Source: Methylorubrum salsuginis
GTDB taxonomy: Bacteria > Pseudomonadota > Alphaproteobacteria > Rhizobiales > Beijerinckiaceae
Length of the DNA: 64,000 nt
Direction of reading: 5' to 3'
Assembly (NCBI RefSeq): GCF_900114375.1
Contig: NZ_FOSV01000009.1
Span: 1-64,000 of the forward strand
Under the pieces are notes generated by a model that was given only the letters and a program-made list of their open reading frames with translations, did no database searches and was not told where the DNA came from. Every line of letters starts with the position of its first letter. The first letter of the stretch is position 1. The position numbers and the translations under genes are program-made. Shown here piece after piece: positions 60,804 through 64,000 of this stretch.

Positions 60804-61685
60804 TCAGGCCGCTCCCCGCGCCTCCTCGCCGCCCGCATTCACGAAGCTCTTCAACTCGTCGAGGGAGCCGAAGGTGAAGCGGCCCCGCGGCGTGTCGGCC
60901 TCGATCGAGCCGTCGGAGAACATTACGTAGGTGTTGGCGCCCGACGCGTAGCTGCCGACCGCATGGCGTTCCGGCTCCGCTGCCGGCTCGGGCTCTGCCT
61001 CGTGCTCCGTCTCCGCGCTCGCCGCCGCCGCCGGTTCGGAAACCGGAGCGGGTTCCGGCTCCGGTTCCGGCGCAGGCGGCTCGGGGGTCAGATCGAGGGC
61101 GGGGCGCAGGCCGATGCCCTCGGCGACGGCCAGGCTCGGCTCGGACTCCGCCGCCGGGGCGGCGAACAGGGCGTCGTCCTCCCCCTCGCGACGAGGCGGC
61201 TCCTCCGGCAGGAGATCGGGCAGCAACGGCTCCGCCTCCGTCCGGCTCCCGGCCGCGGGCTCGGGATCCTCGAACACCGGCTCGGTGCCGCGCCCGCCCG
61301 GACGGATCGCGCCGAGGCCGAGCCCCGCGAGCCCTGCGGTTCCCGCCAACGCTCCCGCCGAGGGCGGCTCGACGGACGGCGCCGCGAGCACCGGATCGCT
61401 CGGGGCGGCGAGCCACGGTGCGGCGTCGGCCGTGGGCGGCACCGGAACGGCGCCCTGTTGGCGGAACCCCTCCTCGCGCAGGCGGATGACGGCGCGCTGC
61501 ACCCGGCGCAGCCGATCCACCACCGCCGACAGGCCGAGCAGGATCACCCCGGCGGATGCCGCGGTCGAGCCGCCGATCACCATGGCGAGTCCGCTCTCCA
61601 GCCGTACGTAGGGAAAGCCCTGGACCACGGCGGCGATGCCGCCGAGGATCATGACGAGACTGAGCGCGAGCAGCGCGACGACCAT
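60804..61685 (-). CDS. membrane-anchored protein with acidic linker and short C-terminal cap
   Basis: The 293-residue protein starts with two membrane helices (about 2-22 and 32-54), followed by a basic amphipathic helix (VVDRLRRVQRAVIRLREEGF). A linker of 150 residues rich in Glu, Pro and Ala follows, with repeats such as PEPEPEPAP. The last 45 residues form a compact module (YASGANTYVMFSDGSIEADT, then PRGRFTFGSLDELKSFV) that looks folded. I recognise no known domain. It is convergent with the repeat cluster and divergent from sodB. Confidence 0.7.
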   Translation of the reverse strand: MVVALLALSLVMILGGIAAVVQGFPYVRLESGLAMVIGGSTAASAGVILLGLSAVVDRLRRVQRAVIRLREEGFRQQGAVPVPPTADAAPWLAAPSDPVLAAPSVEPPSAGALAGTAGLAGLGLGAIRPGGRGTEPVFEDPEPAAGSRTEAEPLLPDLLPEEPPRREGEDDALFAAPAAESEPSLAVAEGIGLRPALDLTPEPPAPEPEPEPAPVSEPAAAASAETEHEAEPEPAAEPERHAVGSYASGANTYVMFSDGSIEADTPRGRFTFGSLDELKSFVNAGGEEARGAA

Positions 61686-61938
61686 GGTACTCTCGACTGA
61701 CTGTCGCGGGCGGCGGGAGCGGACAGGATAACCCCCGGAACCGGCATTGCAAAATTCGCCGCCGACGTTGCACGGGGAAATCGGGCGTTTCCGCGGCTTT
61801 GCCCCCCTTTGCGCACAGTTCGCAGCGTTGCCGAGCCGGGGCGACCGACTTACCTACCGGCCGTCGCCTCGCCGGCCCGCCCTCGGGCGCGCCACACAGG
61901 TCCCGTGCCCGCGAGGCCCGGATAACCAGGAGACCCCG

Positions 61939-62538
61939 ATGACGTTCACCCTGCCGGAGCTGCCCTACGCCTACGACGCGCTGGGGCCCTACATGTCGAA
62001 GGAGACCCTCGAGTTCCACCACGACAAGCACCACAAGGCCTACGTCGACACGGGCAACAAGCTGCTCGAAGGCACCGATCTCGCCGGCAAGAGCGTCGAG
62101 GAGATCGTCAAGGCGAGCTACGGCACGAACCAGGCGCTGTTCAACAACGCCGGCCAGCACTTCAACCACCTCCATTTCTGGAACTGGATGAAGCCCAACG
62201 GCGGCGGCCAGCCCCCGCAGGCGCTCGCCTCCAAGATCGACGAGGATCTCGGCGGCTACGAGAAGTTCAAGGCCGACTTCATCCAGGCCGGCATCGGCCA
62301 GTTCGGCTCAGGCTGGGCGTGGCTCGCGGTCAAGGACGGCAAGCTCGCCATCATGAAGACCCCCAACGGCGAGAACCCGCTGGTCCACGGCGCCACCCCG
62401 ATCCTCGGCGTCGACGTGTGGGAGCACTCCTACTACATCGACTACCGCAACCGCCGGCCCGACTACCTCAAGGCGTTCGTCGAGAACCTCGTGAATTGGG
62501 AGTATGTCGAGAAGCTGTACGGCGAGGCGAAGGCCTGA
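61939..62538 (+). CDS. sodB: iron/manganese superoxide dismutase
   Basis: The 199-residue protein has metal ligands H27 (FHHDKHH), H77 (FNHLHFW), D159 and H163 (DVWEHSYY). Q73 (NNAGQHFNH) sits where iron enzymes have Gln, so an iron type is favoured, though cambialistic use is possible. It converts superoxide to peroxide and oxygen. The ATG follows CAGGAGACCCCG. A rho-independent terminator lies downstream. With katG it gives this window both steps of superoxide removal. Confidence 0.95.
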   Translation: MTFTLPELPYAYDALGPYMSKETLEFHHDKHHKAYVDTGNKLLEGTDLAGKSVEEIVKASYGTNQALFNNAGQHFNHLHFWNWMKPNGGGQPPQALASKIDEDLGGYEKFKADFIQAGIGQFGSGWAWLAVKDGKLAIMKTPNGENPLVHGATPILGVDVWEHSYYIDYRNRRPDYLKAFVENLVNWEYVEKLYGEAKA

Positions 62539-62564
62539 TCGGCTTTTTCTGACACGTGATGTCC

Positions 62565-62597
62565 GGGCCGCCCCATCGCCGATGGGGCGGCCCTTTT
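62565..62597 (+). terminator. sodB rho-independent terminator
   Basis: Arms GGGCCGCCCCAT and ATGGGGCGGCCC around CGCCG are followed by TTTT, 27 bases past the sodB stop. Confidence 0.88.
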
Positions 62598-62676
62598 CGT
62601 GCCCGGCGTGGCGCGGCGGTCATTGCCCCGGCGCGGACCCGCGCCGTACTCGTCGGTCGGGCTTTCATCCCACCCA

Positions 62677-62795
62677 CACCCTCATCCTGAGGTGCCGCGT
62701 CAGCGGCCTCGAAGGAGGGCTCCAGGGACCGCTGAGACTTCTGGAGCCCTCCTTCGAGGCCTCCGCTGTGCTGCGGCACCTCAGGATGAGGGTGC
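62677..62795. repeat. large interrupted inverted repeat
   Basis: Outer arms CACCCTCATCCTGAGGTGCC (62677) and GGCACCTCAGGATGAGGGTG (about 62775) are complementary. Inner 21-base arms at 62705-62725 and 62741-62761 (GGCCTCGAAGGAGGGCTCCA and its complement) are exact. The whole can fold into a hairpin of about 120 bases. The CTCATCCTGAGG/GAAGGAGGGC pattern is one I recall as an abundant dispersed repeat in rhizobial genomes. Confidence 0.8.
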
Positions 62796-62867
62796 GGGTG
62801 GGAGAGCCGGGTCCGGCGGCGGAGCCTTTTCCGCGGTCGTACGGGATCGGTCCGAAAAGAGAAAAAA

Positions 62868-64000
62868 ATGATCCGCTCGATCCTCTCCGTCGGCGGCTGG
62901 ACGCTGGTCTCGCGGGTCACCGGGTTCGCCCGCGACGTGGTGACGGCGGCCGTGATGGGGGCAGGACCCGTCGCCGACGCCTTCGTCGTCGCCTTCCGCC
63001 TACCGAACCACTTTCGCGCGATCTTCGGCGAGGGGGCGTTCAACACCGCCTTCGTGCCGGCCTATGCGCGGCTCGAGGAGGCAGGCGAGGCCGGCGCCGC
63101 GCAACGGTTTGCGGATCGCGTCTTCACCCTGATGCTGCTGGTGCAGGTGGGCCTGCTGGCTCTGGCGCTACCCGCGATGCCCTGGGTGGTGCGCGCCCTG
63201 GCGCCGGGCTTTTCCGAGGATGCCGAGCGGTTTTCGCTCGCCGTCGATCTCACCCGGATCACCTTCCCCTACCTGCTGTTCATGACGCTGGTGACGCTGT
63301 TCTCCGGCATCCTGAACGCGCATCGCCGTTTCGCCGCCGCCGCGGGCGCGCCGGTGCTGCTCAACCTCGCGATGCTGGTGGCGCTGGCTCTGGCCTTTCT
63401 GTTCCCGAACGCGGCCTACGCCGCCGCCTGGGGCGTGTCGGTGTCGGGCGTGCTGCAATTCGCCCTCGTCTGGTGGGCTGCCCGCCGCGGGGCCTACGCG
63501 CCGCGGCTGATGCGCCCCAGCTTCCGCGACCCCGACATGGTCCGCTTCTTCAAGGTGCTCGGCCCCGCGGTGATCGGCTCGGCCGGGTTCCAGATCGCGT
63601 CCTTCGCCGACACCATCATCGCGAGCTTTCTGCCGGTCGGGGCGGTCTCGGCGCTCTACTACGCGGACCGGCTCTATCAGCTCCCCTTCGGCGTCATCGC
63701 CATCGCGGCCGGCACCGTGCTGTTGCCCGAGATGAGCCGCCGGCTCGCCGCCGGAGACGTGGAGGGCGCGCATGCGGCGCAGAACCGGGCGGCGGGATTC
63801 TCGCTCGCGCTGTCGGCCCCCTTCGCGGTGGCCTTCCTGACCCTGCCGGGGTCGATCATGGCGGCCCTGTTCCAGCGTGGCGCCTTCACCGCCGAGGACG
63901 CGGCCCGCTCGGCGGCAGTGCTCGCCGCCTACGGGCTGGCCCTGCCGGCGGCGGTGCTGGTGCGGTCGGCTCTGGCGAGCTTCTACGCCCGGCAGGACAC
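62868..64000 (+). CDS. murJ: lipid II flippase MurJ (cut by window edge)
   Basis: The first 377 residues are present. The start MIRSILSVGGWTLVSRVTGF and ARDVVTAAVMGAGPVADAFV with FRLPNHFRAIFGEGAFNTAF are the family signature of MurJ/MviN. Many membrane helices follow, and PYLLFMTLVTLFSGILNAHRRFA and YYADRLYQLPFGVIAIAAGT match well. It flips undecaprenyl-linked peptidoglycan precursor across the inner membrane. The remaining third lies right of the window. Upstream is the large inverted repeat, with GAAAAAA just before the ATG and no clear ribosome-binding site. Confidence 0.95.
   Translation, partial: MIRSILSVGGWTLVSRVTGFARDVVTAAVMGAGPVADAFVVAFRLPNHFRAIFGEGAFNTAFVPAYARLEEAGEAGAAQRFADRVFTLMLLVQVGLLALALPAMPWVVRALAPGFSEDAERFSLAVDLTRITFPYLLFMTLVTLFSGILNAHRRFAAAAGAPVLLNLAMLVALALAFLFPNAAYAAAWGVSVSGVLQFALVWWAARRGAYAPRLMRPSFRDPDMVRFFKVLGPAVIGSAGFQIASFADTIIASFLPVGAVSALYYADRLYQLPFGVIAIAAGTVLLPEMSRRLAAGDVEGAHAAQNRAAGFSLALSAPFAVAFLTLPGSIMAALFQRGAFTAEDAARSAAVLAAYGLALPAAVLVRSALASFYARQD

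Overview
The window is high-GC alphaproteobacterial chromosome and most likely comes from a pink-pigmented facultative methylotroph of the Methylobacterium/Methylorubrum group (extorquens-like). This rests on the gene set: ethylmalonyl-CoA mutase (ecm/meaA) next to crotonyl-CoA carboxylase/reductase (ccr), phaA, phaB and phaR for polyhydroxyalkanoate, a two-gene kaiC/histidine-kinase operon, HWE-type kinases, and extragenic repeat families shared between distant loci. Identification is by eye from protein motifs; no database search was run.

Bases 1 to about 14,330 look like an accessory island. An IS5-family element cuts into istB of an IS21-family element, and that element sits in a cold-shock gene. 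Next come small unknown genes, a fatty acid desaturase, the ribosome-assembly GTPase RsgA, a receiver domain lacking its phospho-acceptor, several gene remnants (alpha/beta hydrolase, nuclease, IS3 transposase, DUF6894), the kaiC/kinase operon and an AT-rich gene-poor stretch. The region ends with a tyrosine recombinase just downstream of tRNA-Ser(CGA), the usual arrangement at a tRNA-targeted island boundary. The other island end was not found and is probably left of the window.

From 14.5 to 33 kb there are mainly housekeeping genes: rarA, ubiB, an HWE kinase, an M32 carboxypeptidase, an ABC exporter, ecm and ccr, a DUF3617 protein, a PhnA-like protein, leuD, a VOC protein and tandem tRNA-Gly(GCC) genes. 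Ecm and Ccr are consecutive parts of the ethylmalonyl-CoA pathway, which regenerates glyoxylate during C1 and C2 growth.

From 33 to 47.6 kb there are a FAH-family hydrolase, a GlcD-type FAD oxidoreductase, an M29 aminopeptidase, a teichoic-acid-like transferase/cytidylyltransferase pair, a lipid A-type acyltransferase with a DUF1223 partner, phaB-phaA with divergent phaR, corA, and a three-gene enoyl-CoA hydratase/SDR/SDR operon.

From 47.7 to 64 kb the genes concern oxidative stress and the envelope: katG, a KpsF-type sugar-phosphate isomerase, a BBP2-like outer-membrane barrel, a three-PAS HWE kinase, two overlapping glycosyltransferases, an M48 lipoprotein protease with a nuclease-fold gene and a divergent Inh-domain lipoprotein, a membrane-anchored unknown, sodB and the start of murJ. 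Strong hairpins lie between most convergent gene pairs, and palindromic repeats fill several intergenic gaps.
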